Part shown: positions 8,716 to 16,820 of the stretch, piece after piece | Layout: every line of letters starts with the position of its first letter | Numbering within the stretch: position 1 is the first letter of the stretch | Assembly: GCA_936924235.1 (NCBI GenBank) | Contig: CAKZHN010000459.1 | Coordinates: forward strand, 1 to 64,000 | DNA: 64,000 nt | Direction: 5' to 3' | Origin: an uncultured Rhodoplanes sp. | Lineage (GTDB): Bacteria; Pseudomonadota; Alphaproteobacteria; Rhizobiales; Xanthobacteraceae | Position numbers and translations under genes: made by a program | Notes under the pieces: model-generated | The model's database searches: none | Told to the model about the DNA's origin: nothing | Seen by the model: the letters and a program-made list of their open reading frames with translations, nothing else

Positions 8716-9156
8716 ATGGCCCGAGAAGATATGGCCTCAGAAAACCTGGCCCAGGCGAAAATGCGACCAGTCCCGATCCCGACGCGAACGTCGACGCCGT
8801 TCTGGGATGCCGCGAAGCGCGGCAAGTTCCTGCTGCAATTCGACCCCGCAGCGAAGAAGTACCAGTTCTTTCCTCGGCCCGTCAGCATCTACAGCGGCAG
8901 CGACAAGCTGGAATGGCGTGAGGCATCGGGCCGTGGGGTTCTTGTTGCGCGAACCAACGTGCAGGTGCCACACCGAGGTTTCGAGAAACTTGTCCCGTTT
9001 GTTCTTGCCGCAGTCAATCTGGAGGAGGGCGTGCGCGTTGTCGCTCGGCTTATCGGTGTACCCTATGATCAGGCGACGCACGGCATGAAGGTGCGGATAT
9101 GTTGGGAAGAGCTTGCGGATGGCGCTCGCATGTTCGCTTTTGAGCCGGACAGATAG
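8716..9156 (+). CDS. DUF35 OB-fold protein, partner of the thiolase
   Basis: 146 aa from the ATG at 8716, which has GGAGG 10 bases upstream. The sequence fits the DUF35 layout: an N-terminal helix (TPFWDAAKRGKFLLQF), a rubredoxin-like segment and an OB-fold (GVLVARTNVQVPH…PFVLAAVNLEEGVRVVARL). In most members the middle segment has four zinc-binding cysteines. Here it reads FDPAAKKYQFFPRPVSIYS and has none, so the zinc ribbon is lost. In characterised pairs DUF35 subunits help the thiolase or aldolase bind acyl-CoA. Translation is probably coupled to the upstream gene. Confidence 0.82.
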   Translation: MAREDMASENLAQAKMRPVPIPTRTSTPFWDAAKRGKFLLQFDPAAKKYQFFPRPVSIYSGSDKLEWREASGRGVLVARTNVQVPHRGFEKLVPFVLAAVNLEEGVRVVARLIGVPYDQATHGMKVRICWEELADGARMFAFEPDR

Positions 9157-9337
9157 ATTAGGGTCGGACTCTTAGTAGAGTCCATCGTTGTTCTGGGCGA
9201 ACTATCGGCATTGCGAACGCGGCAGTTGGTGCTCGCCGACAACCGCATATCGCTGTCAGCGCAACGAAAATTCGTCACACTGAAGGCGACGTCAGCAATG
9301 CAGGCGAAAAGACCTGCATCGTCATTCGGAGGAAAAC

Positions 9338-10306
9338 ATGCGTCGATTGTCAGTCGGACTCTTCGGCCTCGCGGTTGCTCTCACAACTTGTCATGGTGTC
9401 GCCGCGCAAGAGTGGCCCGCCCGTCCGGTCACCCTGATCGTGCCGTTCCCGGCCGGCGCCGCCGTCGACACTCTGGCGCGCGCCGTCGCCCAGTCGGCGA
9501 GCCAAAGCCTCGGCAAGCAGTTCATCGTCGAGAATCGCGTGGGCGCGGGCGGCAACATGGGCGGCGCCGCCGTCGCCAAGGCGAATGCCGACGGCTACAC
9601 GCTGCTGTTCGGGACGCCCGCACCGATCGCGCTCAACAAGTTGATGTTCAAGGGCCTGAACTACGACTCAGAGCAGGATTTCACGCCGGTCGTGCTCGTC
9701 GCCAAGTCTCCGCTCATCATCGCGTCTAAACTCGATTTTCCAGCGAAGACATTCGGGGAGTTGATCGCTTATGCCAAGCAGAATCCAGGCAAGGTCAATG
9801 TCGGCCATCCGGGCAACGGCACGCTCGGAAACATCACATCGGAACTGACTCAGCAGTTTGCTGGCGTGAAGATGACGAACGTGCCATACCGTGGCTCGGC
9901 GCCGCTCACCACGGATCTGCTGTCAGGACAAGTCGATGTCGCCATGGATTTCATGCCGACCTACGTGCCGCTGGCAACCGCTGGCAAGATCCGAGCGCTC
10001 GCCGTGACCACGAGCAAGCGAGCCGCGGAGCTTCCCGATGTGCAGACGGCTCAGGAGGCGGGATTCAAAGGCTTCGAGGCGTCCGCGTGGTACGCAATGG
10101 TCGCTCCGACTGGCACGCCGCGCGACATCGTGGCCAAGCTGAACGATCTGGTGAACGCCTTCCTGAAAAGCGACCGGGGCAAGACGGTCCTCGAGCAAAA
10201 CGCCGTTGAGGGCATCGGAGGATCTCCGGAAGACCTCAAGGCATTTATCGCCAGCGAGCTTGCCAAATGGAGGCCGGTGATCGAGGCAGCAAAGATCGAG
10301 ATGTAG
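9338..10306 (+). CDS. Bug/TctC-type extracytoplasmic solute-binding protein
   Basis: 322 aa. Residues 1-23 are a signal peptide (…CHGVAAQ). Family blocks follow in order: WPARPVTLIVPFPAGAAVDTLAR, ENRVGAGGNMGGAAVAKANADGYTLLFG, and further on VNVGHPGNGTLGN and VPYRGSAPLTTDLLSGQVDVAMD. These are the hallmarks of tripartite tricarboxylate transporter binding proteins, which bind carboxylates or small aromatic acids in the periplasm. TctA/TctB membrane subunits are absent here, which is common for this family. GGAGGAAA precedes the ATG. It probably serves the adjacent catabolic genes; the ligand is unknown. Confidence 0.93.
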   Translation: MRRLSVGLFGLAVALTTCHGVAAQEWPARPVTLIVPFPAGAAVDTLARAVAQSASQSLGKQFIVENRVGAGGNMGGAAVAKANADGYTLLFGTPAPIALNKLMFKGLNYDSEQDFTPVVLVAKSPLIIASKLDFPAKTFGELIAYAKQNPGKVNVGHPGNGTLGNITSELTQQFAGVKMTNVPYRGSAPLTTDLLSGQVDVAMDFMPTYVPLATAGKIRALAVTTSKRAAELPDVQTAQEAGFKGFEASAWYAMVAPTGTPRDIVAKLNDLVNAFLKSDRGKTVLEQNAVEGIGGSPEDLKAFIASELAKWRPVIEAAKIEM

Positions 10307-10370
10307 CCTCGTGGCCCTATTGCGGCGCAACGCCCCTTCCTGCCTCTGTCTCAAATCCTCTTGACCGGCC

Positions 10371-10570
10371 ATGGAGTCGTTTCCAAGAACGAAGGCGAAT
10401 ATCCACGGCCGCGATATTAAAAACCTCTCCATGGAGGCTGTGGCGGCCTTACGGGACGACACGGCAAAGCTCTTGGCCGAGAACGTCTCGGCCAAGTCAA
10501 AAGAGCTGGAAGGGGAGATTGTGCGGATTGCTGCCCTGAATGCCGAGGTGGGAAGAAACCGCATTGTTCA
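10371..10570 (+). pseudogene. H-NS-like N-terminal fragment
   Basis: The frame encodes NLSMEAVAALRDDTAKLLAE and ENVSAKSKELEGEIVRI. This is the helical oligomerisation pattern of small H-NS/MucR-like nucleoid proteins of rhizobia. The C-terminal DNA-binding block of that family is missing. The frame instead runs through an inverted repeat into sequence antisense to ridA. It is probably a truncated relic. Confidence 0.3.
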
Positions 10571-10604
10571 AACTGATAAGGTTTCACATCAAACCTTATC
10601 AGTC
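10571..10604. promoter_or_regulatory. 34-bp inverted-repeat motif, copy 1 (perfect)
   Basis: A perfect inverted repeat: ACTGATAAGGTTT, six-base loop, AAACCTTATCAGT. It lies 63 bases beyond the ridA stop. No T-run follows on either strand, so a simple terminator is unlikely. The same outer half-sites at the same 34-bp length recur at 11980-12013 and, less perfectly, at 15035-15068. A dimeric regulator site is the most economical reading. Confidence 0.5.
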
Positions 10605-10667
10605 GCGAAACTGATCGGCGATGATTGCGATGCTGGACTGGCGCCCGGGTCCCGCCGCCGCTTCGCG

Positions 10668-11189
10668 TTACGCCGGAACGATCGCCACCGCCTCGACCTC
10701 GTACAAAGCGCCGGGCCGTACCAACGCGCCAACTTGAACTGTCGTACTCGCCGGTTGCGGGCGGCCGATGAAGTACTTTGCACGGATCGGCCCGATAAGC
10801 CGCTGATGCGCCTTCAGATCGATCAAGTAGTGATTGAGCTTTACCACGTGATCGAAGCTGGCGCCGGCGTCGGCCAGGATCGCCTTAATATTCTCGAATG
10901 CGGTGGTGACCTGAGCTTCGAAATCGCCGACCACCTTGTTCTCCGCGTCCAGACCCTGCTGGCCTGAAACGTAGATGATCCGACCGGGGCCGATTGCCTC
11001 GACGCCCTGGGTGAATCCCGGCGAAGACGCTTTACCCGGCGGATTGTGAAAGCGTAGGTGCGATGCCGCGCCGCCTGTGCCTTGCGCGTGTGCATCGGCG
11101 GCGCCGGCCGCGGTCGCGGCGGCGACAGCAGCCGTCACGACATGCCTACGGGATATGAAAAGTTCAGAATTGTTGTCGCCTTCGTGCAT
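10668..11189 (-). CDS. Tat-exported RidA/YjgF-family protein (first copy)
   Basis: 173 aa. An N-terminal twin-arginine signal (SRRHVVTAAVAAATAAGAADAHA) is unusual because most RidA proteins are cytoplasmic. The mature part has the RidA fold signature: GRIIYVSGQQGLDAENKVVGDFEAQVTTAFENIKAIL, then VVKLNHYLIDL and PASTTVQVGALVRPGALYEVEAVAI. RidA proteins hydrolyse reactive enamine/imine intermediates; some members act in aromatic nitrogen-compound breakdown. A second copy lies 13 bases upstream in the same direction, so the two form an operon. Export next to a periplasmic-type molybdenum hydroxylase suggests a joint role. Confidence 0.88.
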   Translation of the reverse strand: MHEGDNNSELFISRRHVVTAAVAAATAAGAADAHAQGTGGAASHLRFHNPPGKASSPGFTQGVEAIGPGRIIYVSGQQGLDAENKVVGDFEAQVTTAFENIKAILADAGASFDHVVKLNHYLIDLKAHQRLIGPIRAKYFIGRPQPASTTVQVGALVRPGALYEVEAVAIVPA

Positions 11190-11202
11190 GCAATCCTCCT
11201 GC

Positions 11203-11736
11203 CTACGATCTTGCGGTCACCACGGCCACGGCTTCGACTTCCAGAAGCGCGTCGGGGCGCGCCAGTTTGGAGATTTCCAGCGCGGTGCTCGCGGGCGGCG
11301 TGCCGGTGATGTACTTGTTCCTGACCTCGCGGAATGACTGCATGTTGGCGATGCTCGTCACGTAGATGTTGAGTTTGACCACGTTATCGAAACTGCCGCC
11401 TACCGAAGTCAGCGCGGTTTTCAAATTCTCGAAGACCTGCGTCGCTTGCGCCAGGAAGTCGCCGGGCTCACCAGCGCGTTTTCCGGCGGCGTCATAGCCC
11501 AGCTGGCCCGCGATATAAACTGTGCGGCCGGGGCCGATCACTTCTACGACATGCGTGTAGCCGTTCGGCTTCCCGATACCGTCGGGATTGGAGAACTTCA
11601 GGTTCGACGGCGAGTTCTGCGCCCGCACCGGAGCAGCTTCGCTTGCGGCGGCGGCTATGGCGCCCGCACCCATCAGAATGCGCCGGCGGGATAGAATACC
11701 GGTGATCGACGACAGAGATTTCTGCAACAGATCCAT
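11203..11736 (-). CDS. Tat-exported RidA/YjgF-family protein (second copy)
   Basis: 177 aa from the ATG at 11736, which has GGGGG just upstream; a start 12 bases further up is possible. It has a twin-arginine signal (SRRRILMGAGAIAAAASEA) and then a RidA domain with GRTVYIAGQLGYDAAGKRAGEPGDFLAQATQVFENLKTAL and PASTALEISKLARPDALLEVEAVAV. It is clearly paralogous to its neighbour but well diverged, so the duplication is old. It is the first gene of the minus-strand pair and is divergent from iorAB. It probably acts outside the cytoplasm on an imine-type product. Confidence 0.88.
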   Translation of the reverse strand: MDLLQKSLSSITGILSRRRILMGAGAIAAAASEAAPVRAQNSPSNLKFSNPDGIGKPNGYTHVVEVIGPGRTVYIAGQLGYDAAGKRAGEPGDFLAQATQVFENLKTALTSVGGSFDNVVKLNIYVTSIANMQSFREVRNKYITGTPPASTALEISKLARPDALLEVEAVAVVTARS

Positions 11737-12276
11737 GACGGCCCCCATCTAATGTGCCGCGCGACGATCGCACGGCATTCTCAGCTTGCCGCGCGGGGAT
11801 CGCGTTCGCAACGGCTACGGACGCTTTGTTGCGCCGCGGCGTCTCGGCGGGGCTTCCACACGCCGCGCTGGTGATGCCGACCGCGGCAATGAGCAACCCT
11901 CCCGCAATCGCCGGCCACGCGGGCAAGCCGGATGTGAATGCCGCGAGCATCGCCGATGCGTATCGCCGCGCCAGATGCGAACTGATATAGAATCTCTGCT
12001 TTTCTTATCAGTCACGAATAGATCGCGATGCGTTCGTGATGTTCAACACTGCCGTTTTGCAGCTCGATGGTGGGCGAAGACGAAGAACACGCGACTTTGC
12101 GATGCCAAGGAAAGCGAAGTGAAGGGCCCGACCAGATCACCGCCCTGCTTGTCGTGCTGTGCGAAAAAGCGCACGCTGGAACTGTCTGGGGACTACGTGG
12201 CCGCCGTATCTCAGTTTCAAGCAGACGATAGGCGAGAAAAACCACGACTCCCTTCGAACCGCCAAGGAGGAAGCCC
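11737..12276. other. Divergent intergenic region between ridA pair and iorAB
   Basis: About 540 bases that must hold both promoters. A 34-bp inverted motif sits at 11980-12013. A minus frame starting near 11950 encodes a hydrophobic stretch but lacks a convincing start or family, so I do not call a gene. Confidence 0.5.
11980..12013. promoter_or_regulatory. 34-bp inverted-repeat motif, copy 2
   Basis: AACTGATA at the left and TTATCAGTC at the right, 34 bases in total, as in the perfect copy at 10571-10604. It lies in the divergent promoter region between ridA and iorA, where an operator for both would be expected. Confidence 0.45.
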
Positions 12277-12732
12277 GTGCCCGCCAATTTCATCGTCAAT
12301 GGAAAGCCAGCGTCAACCGACGCGCCATCAGCAACGCCTTTGTTGTGGGTGATCCGCGAGGGCCTCAAGCTCACCGGAACCAAATTCGGATGCGGGACCG
12401 GCCTGTGCGGCGCGTGCATGGTCCATATTGACGGCAAGCGCGCGTATGCCTGCCAGACGCAAGTCTCCGAAATCGCCGGAAAATCCATCACGACCATCGA
12501 GGGCCTGTCGCCTGATTCCAGCCATCCGATTCAGAAGGCCTGGCTTGCCGAGCGGGTTCCGCAATGCGGCTATTGTCAGTCCGGCCAGATCATGAGCGCG
12601 GCCGACCTGCTCAAACAGAATCCCAGGCCCACCCGCGAGCAGATCGTCGAGCACATGAGTACGAACATCTGCCGCTGTGGGACCTACCAGCGCATCGTAC
12701 GCGCCGTCGAACGTGCTGCGCGGGAGGCCTGA
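12277..12732 (+). CDS. iorA: Molybdenum hydroxylase [2Fe-2S] subunit (IorA type)
   Basis: 151 aa from a GTG with AAGGAGG 8 bases upstream. The N-terminal plant-type ferredoxin domain has [16 protein letters not shown] plus a downstream Cys. The C-terminal helical domain has [10 protein letters not shown] and [11 protein letters not shown] for the second cluster. This is the small electron-transfer subunit of isoquinoline-1-oxidoreductase-like enzymes. It passes electrons from the molybdenum subunit encoded 3 bases downstream. No FAD subunit gene is present, as is usual for this two-subunit type, which uses a cytochrome acceptor. Confidence 0.92.
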   Translation: MPANFIVNGKPASTDAPSATPLLWVIREGLKLTGTKFGCGTGLCGACMVHIDGKRAYACQTQVSEIAGKSITTIEGLSPDSSHPIQKAWLAERVPQCGYCQSGQIMSAADLLKQNPRPTREQIVEHMSTNICRCGTYQRIVRAVERAAREA

Positions 12733-12735
12733 GCT

Positions 12736-14958
12736 ATGACAAAGCACATCAGTAGCGTGAATAGCCAGCCGTCACGCCGCCACGTTATGATCGGCGCTGC
12801 CGGCCTCACGTTCGCAATAGCGATCGGCGCCGGCACTCGAGCGCGAGCTGCCGCACTCTCAGGCATACGCGCGGGCAAGGCGCTGAGCCCCTGGGTAAGC
12901 ATCGCCGAGGACGGCACGATCACCCTCATGTCGCCTGCGACCGAGATGGGGCAAGGATCAATGACGTCGTTACCGTTGATCATCGCCGAGGAGCTCGACG
13001 CCGATTGGCAGAAGGTGCGCATCGTACCGGCCCCGCCAAACGCGGCGATCTACGGCAATCCCGGCTTCGGCTACGCGATGATGTACACCGCCGGCAGCAA
13101 CGCCGTGACTTCCTATTACCGACCGCTGCGCATCTTCGGCGCGCAGGTTCGCCGCGTGCTTCTCGACAACGCGGCCAAGAAATGGGGTGTGTCGGTGGCC
13201 GAGCTGACCACCGAGCCTAGCGTGGTGTTGCACGCGAAATCGGGACGCCGCCTTACCTACGGCGAGATCGCCGCCTTTGCCGAGATTCCTGCCGCGCCGC
13301 CGCAGATAAAGCCAGAGGAGCTGAAACAGCCGGCGCAGTTCAGGCTCATCGGCAAAGACGTGATGCGCGTCGAACTGCCGAGCAAGGTCAACGGCAGCGC
13401 AACCTATGGCATCGACGTGCAGGTGCCGGGGATGCTGTATGGCGCGGTGCTGCGCGCCCCGGTCGAAGGGTCGGTCCCGCACAAGATCGACGACACCAAG
13501 GCAAAAGCCTTGGCAGGCGTCACCGGCGTCGTGCGGCTGCCTTATGGCGTAGGCGTGGTTGCCGAGACGCCGTGGGCGGCGTTTGCCGCACGTCAGGAAC
13601 TCTCACGTTCGGTCACCTGGACCCGCACAGGCACTGCTTGGGGCTTCGACAGCGATCAAGGGATTGAACAGTTTGCCGCGCAGGCGAAAAACCTGCAGGG
13701 GCGCGCGTCCGAATGGAGTCGACAAGGCGATGCTCGCGACGAGTTTAGCAAGGTGGCGAGCATCCTGGAGGCGGAATACCGCTGCGACTACGCCTACCAT
13801 GCTCAAATGGAGCCGCTGAACGCAGTCGCCGCCGTCTCGCCCGGTGGCGATGCCGTCGAAATCTGGGCCGGCACCCAGAGCCAGACCACGGCTGCGGAGA
13901 CGCCGGCCAAATTCCTTGGCATCCCTCTCGACAAGGTGAAGCTGCACGATCTGTTGATGGGCGGCGGTTTCGGTCGGCGCGGCAATCGCGACGTCGACTT
14001 CATCATGGACGCCGTCATGCTGTCGAAGGAAGCCGGGCGCCCAGTCAAGGTGATTTGGACGCGTGAGGATGACGTACACAACGGCCGCTTCCGGCCGATC
14101 TCGGCGCATTATCTGCGTGCCGGACTCGATGCCTCAAGCAAGGTCACTGCATGGCATCATCGGATCGCCGTTGACCGGGTCGGCCCGTACTACGATCCGG
14201 GACTTTATGAGAGGAATGGAGGGCGGGACGTGGTCGCGATGTTGGGCGGCGAGCCCCGCGGGTATGATGTCCCGCACCAGCTCGTTGAGCAGGTCTATCG
14301 AGACACCGGCGTGCGGACCAATCCGCTGCGTGGCATAAGCTTTCTGGCCAACAAGTTTGCGGTCGAGGCATTCATCGATGAGATTGCGAGAAAGCGCAGC
14401 GCCGATCCACTGGCATTCCGGCTGGAACTGCTCAAGAGCCAGCCACGCGCCTCGAAGACGGTCGAACGCGTGGCGCAGATGGCGGAGTGGGGGCGCAAGC
14501 GCGATGGCCGCGCGCTAGGTCTTGCCTACATCGACTATACAGGAAGCCAGGTCGCCGGCATCGCTGAAGTGTCAGTCGATCGCGCCAGCGGGCAGATCAA
14601 ACTGCACAATTTCTGGTGCACGATCGATTGCGGCCTCGCGGTGCAGCCAGACAATGTCGTGGCACAGACCGAAAGCAGCATCGTCTATGGCATCGGCGTT
14701 GCTCTGACCGAGCGCATCTCGATCAAGGATGGCGTGGTGGAGCAGTCGAATTTCTATGACTACTATCCGCCGCGCATGAGCGACGTGCCGCCGATGCACA
14801 TCGAGGTGATACAGACCGATAACCACCCCACCGGCGCCGGCCAGATGGCGACGCCGCTGGTCGCACCCGCAATTGCGAATGCGGTGGCGGCACTGACTGG
14901 TGCGCGGCTGCGTCACACGCCATTCCTGCCGGATCGGGTGAAGAAGGCGCTGAGTTGA
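12736..14958 (+). CDS. iorB: Molybdopterin-binding hydroxylase subunit (IorB type), Tat-exported
   Basis: 740 aa. A twin-arginine signal (SRRHVMIGAAGLTFAIAIG) starts at about residue 14, so the complex is exported with its small subunit. Xanthine-oxidase-family blocks follow: EMGQGSMTSLPLIIAEELDADW, then the GGGFGRRGNRDVD cofactor loop, and the C-terminal PTGAGQMATPLVAPAIANA. In the family the last block normally carries the catalytic Glu (GxGE). Here the position is Gln703. Some homologues may share this, so it may define a subgroup rather than an inactive enzyme. The likely reaction is hydroxylation of an N-heteroaromatic or aldehyde; the substrate is unknown. Confidence 0.9.
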   Translation: MTKHISSVNSQPSRRHVMIGAAGLTFAIAIGAGTRARAAALSGIRAGKALSPWVSIAEDGTITLMSPATEMGQGSMTSLPLIIAEELDADWQKVRIVPAPPNAAIYGNPGFGYAMMYTAGSNAVTSYYRPLRIFGAQVRRVLLDNAAKKWGVSVAELTTEPSVVLHAKSGRRLTYGEIAAFAEIPAAPPQIKPEELKQPAQFRLIGKDVMRVELPSKVNGSATYGIDVQVPGMLYGAVLRAPVEGSVPHKIDDTKAKALAGVTGVVRLPYGVGVVAETPWAAFAARQELSRSVTWTRTGTAWGFDSDQGIEQFAAQAKNLQGRASEWSRQGDARDEFSKVASILEAEYRCDYAYHAQMEPLNAVAAVSPGGDAVEIWAGTQSQTTAAETPAKFLGIPLDKVKLHDLLMGGGFGRRGNRDVDFIMDAVMLSKEAGRPVKVIWTREDDVHNGRFRPISAHYLRAGLDASSKVTAWHHRIAVDRVGPYYDPGLYERNGGRDVVAMLGGEPRGYDVPHQLVEQVYRDTGVRTNPLRGISFLANKFAVEAFIDEIARKRSADPLAFRLELLKSQPRASKTVERVAQMAEWGRKRDGRALGLAYIDYTGSQVAGIAEVSVDRASGQIKLHNFWCTIDCGLAVQPDNVVAQTESSIVYGIGVALTERISIKDGVVEQSNFYDYYPPRMSDVPPMHIEVIQTDNHPTGAGQMATPLVAPAIANAVAALTGARLRHTPFLPDRVKKALS

Positions 14959-15559
14959 GATGTAGGCTGACATCTTACAGGCTGCGTGCCCCAAGGACGC
15001 AGCCCGCCGGATTGTGGTCAACCGGTCCAGGTCTGACTGATAAGGAAATGGCGAAAAGCTTATAGGACGTGCTTGTATCGACCTTTCATGCTCGAACTTG
15101 AATTTTGAGCGCACCGCGGCGATTTCGATTGCGAGTTCGAGTCCTGCCGGGCCGGCTCTATGCGGCGCGAGGGGCGGCGCCCCTTAGGCTGATTTGTCCA
15201 CGTTGTTGACTGCCTGCCGATGGAGGATTGCCGATTGGGCCGCGTATCGAACCCGCGCGCTATCGGCGTATATCGTGAAGCAGCAATTTCTCTGCCGGGT
15301 GGATGCGACAACGCGGCTTGGCGTTGCAGACGTACAAATCCACAAACCCGCCCGAGGCATGGGTACGTTAGAAAACGTCATGTGCGAGCCATGCGCACGC
15401 AAACGGCATGCATCAAACGACGCAGTCAGGGGCTCTCTTCAAGCTCAGCTGTGATTGAAAATGAAGCTCGTCCGATCAGCGCCCTCTGATAGTCTGTAGC
15501 CTTGGTCAACTGAGTTGAATGACGGACAGTCGAAGGAAGCTTCGAGCAGGACATGCGGG
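14959..15559. other. Intergenic region without recognisable gene
   Basis: About 600 bases after iorB. It holds the third, degenerate copy of the 34-bp motif. The short frames on both strands have no ribosome binding site or family resemblance. Confidence 0.45.
15035..15068. promoter_or_regulatory. 34-bp inverted-repeat motif, copy 3 (degenerate)
   Basis: GACTGATAAG at the left and CTTATAGGAC at the right over 34 bases. The left half matches copy 1 fully over nine bases; the right half is partly decayed. It is located 77 bases after the iorB stop. Confidence 0.3.
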
Positions 15560-15878
15560 ATGAGCCCGCGCGACCCGTTGAACGGCTTTTTTTGCCGGCA
15601 TCTCCGCAGGGCACTATCTCGCTGGCCGCTACAGTGAGGCGGTGCCATTCGCGCGGCAGGCCGTTAAGCTGGGTCCCGGCATCCTCGGCGGCCATCGCAT
15701 TCTTTGTGCGAGCTTAGCTCAAGCCGGTCAGATCGAGGAGGCGAAAGCCGCAATGGCCACTTTGCGTCAGTTGCATCCGGAAATTTTCCATCGCCTGGAT
15801 CAAGCAGTCCGTGCCGTAACGGCCGAGCCCATGCGTATTTTCCTGGAAGGTCTGCGCAAGGCCGGCCTAACCGATTGA
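15560..15878 (+). pseudogene. C-terminal TPR fragment (cyclase/TPR-type protein), frameshifted
   Basis: Frame one encodes MSPRDPLNGFF and then hits a run of seven T at 15587-15593. Removing one T continues the homology as AGISAGHYLAGRYSEAVPF…QAVKLGPG. The protein then ends FLEGLRKAGLTD. This is the typical C-terminus of adenylate/guanylate cyclase proteins with TPR repeats. Only about 105 residues remain and the catalytic part is absent, so this is a truncated relic with an additional homopolymer frameshift. Confidence 0.6.
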
Positions 15879-16241
15879 AGACAATCTGATCAGGCCGAGT
15901 CCGAATCATCGGGCCACGTTTGGACCGAGCCGCGGCTCCGGAAAGGAGCGCGCGCCGCGCGTCAAGTGTGATTCGCGATTGCCACCATCCCGATCGGGTC
16001 CAAAGAGCCGACTGCCAGCCGCAGCGCATTACCGCTGTGAGGGATGCGACCCATATAAAGCGCTGTCCTTCATCATTGCTCGTGAAGCAATGCCGTAACG
16101 GCCGATCCCGAGGAGCGACCGCTCATAGCACCGCGAACAGCCCTTCTTCAGCACGCTTCACTTCGTCGCGTCATCGGCAATAGCGAAGAAATCTCGTCAC
16201 CCCGCCATCCTGGGCTGCTCACTCGACCCCTCACCAAATAG
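15879..16241. other. Intergenic region, nothing recognised
   Basis: About 360 bases between convergent units: the TPR relic and the minus-strand Cys-rich gene. I see no strong hairpin or gene. Confidence 0.4.
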
Positions 16242-16445
16242 CTACTTCTTCTCGGATGCTCTCTTCATGTTGCATTTAGGAACGCAGCGGCCCATGCAAT
16301 AGTTTCTATCGGTGCCACGACCTCCCGCTACTGAACAACTATCGAAGCAGAATTGGTCACACGATCTTTTGTGAGCAAAGGCTGGTTCACACCAAACCAT
16401 CAGTCCGAGTATGAAGCACGCCGTCACATAAGATACGTGTCGCAC
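16242..16445 (-). CDS. Small exported cysteine-rich peptide
   Basis: 67 aa from a GTG with GGGAGAG 7 bases upstream. A longer frame start has no such site. Residues 1-22 form a signal peptide ending MVWCEPAFA|HK. The mature part has six cysteines in the pattern CxxxCxxxC…CxxxCxxxC, then a lysine-rich tail. This suggests a disulphide-stabilised periplasmic peptide. Similar small proteins with CD.YC-type repeats are common in Bradyrhizobium, by memory only. Function is unknown. Confidence 0.65.
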   Translation of the reverse strand: MRHVSYVTACFILGLMVWCEPAFAHKRSCDQFCFDSCSVAGGRGTDRNYCMGRCVPKCNMKRASEKK

Positions 16446-16820
16446 GTAATGTCTCTCCCAATTGAAAGTTCTGAACGGAGACCACTTTAACGCTGTCTCA
16501 TCGTTTAAGAACCGGCCAGAACCACTCAGCACAATAAGAACGCTAAGGTAAGCATCTAGGGACCGTCAAGGTGTCGCCGGTTCTGGAGCTTCAATTCTGG
16601 AGTCGTCAGAATGAAAATACTTGCCTTTGATCCACGTCTCAATTGACTGGGCTTCAACGCCCATGAAGAGATTTCGGTTGCGGTGATCTGCGCGGAAGGT
16701 ATCGGGCGCGATTTGTTCGAAACTCAATATCTCGCGACGTTATGCGCAACGATCACGCTTCGCTGCGGCCCACCGTTGTCTGACCGCGTAAAGGAATCCG
16801 AGACCCAAATTTGAAATCGT
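16446..16820. other. Intergenic region, nothing recognised
   Basis: About 375 bases between the Cys-rich gene and the 3' end of the LuxR-type gene. No coding frame with support and no clear terminator. Confidence 0.4.

Noticed and set aside
10571..10967. Long plus-strand frame continuing from the H-NS-like fragment
   Set aside because: Beyond 10660 it is antisense to ridA and has no protein-like pattern; only the first part resembles H-NS.
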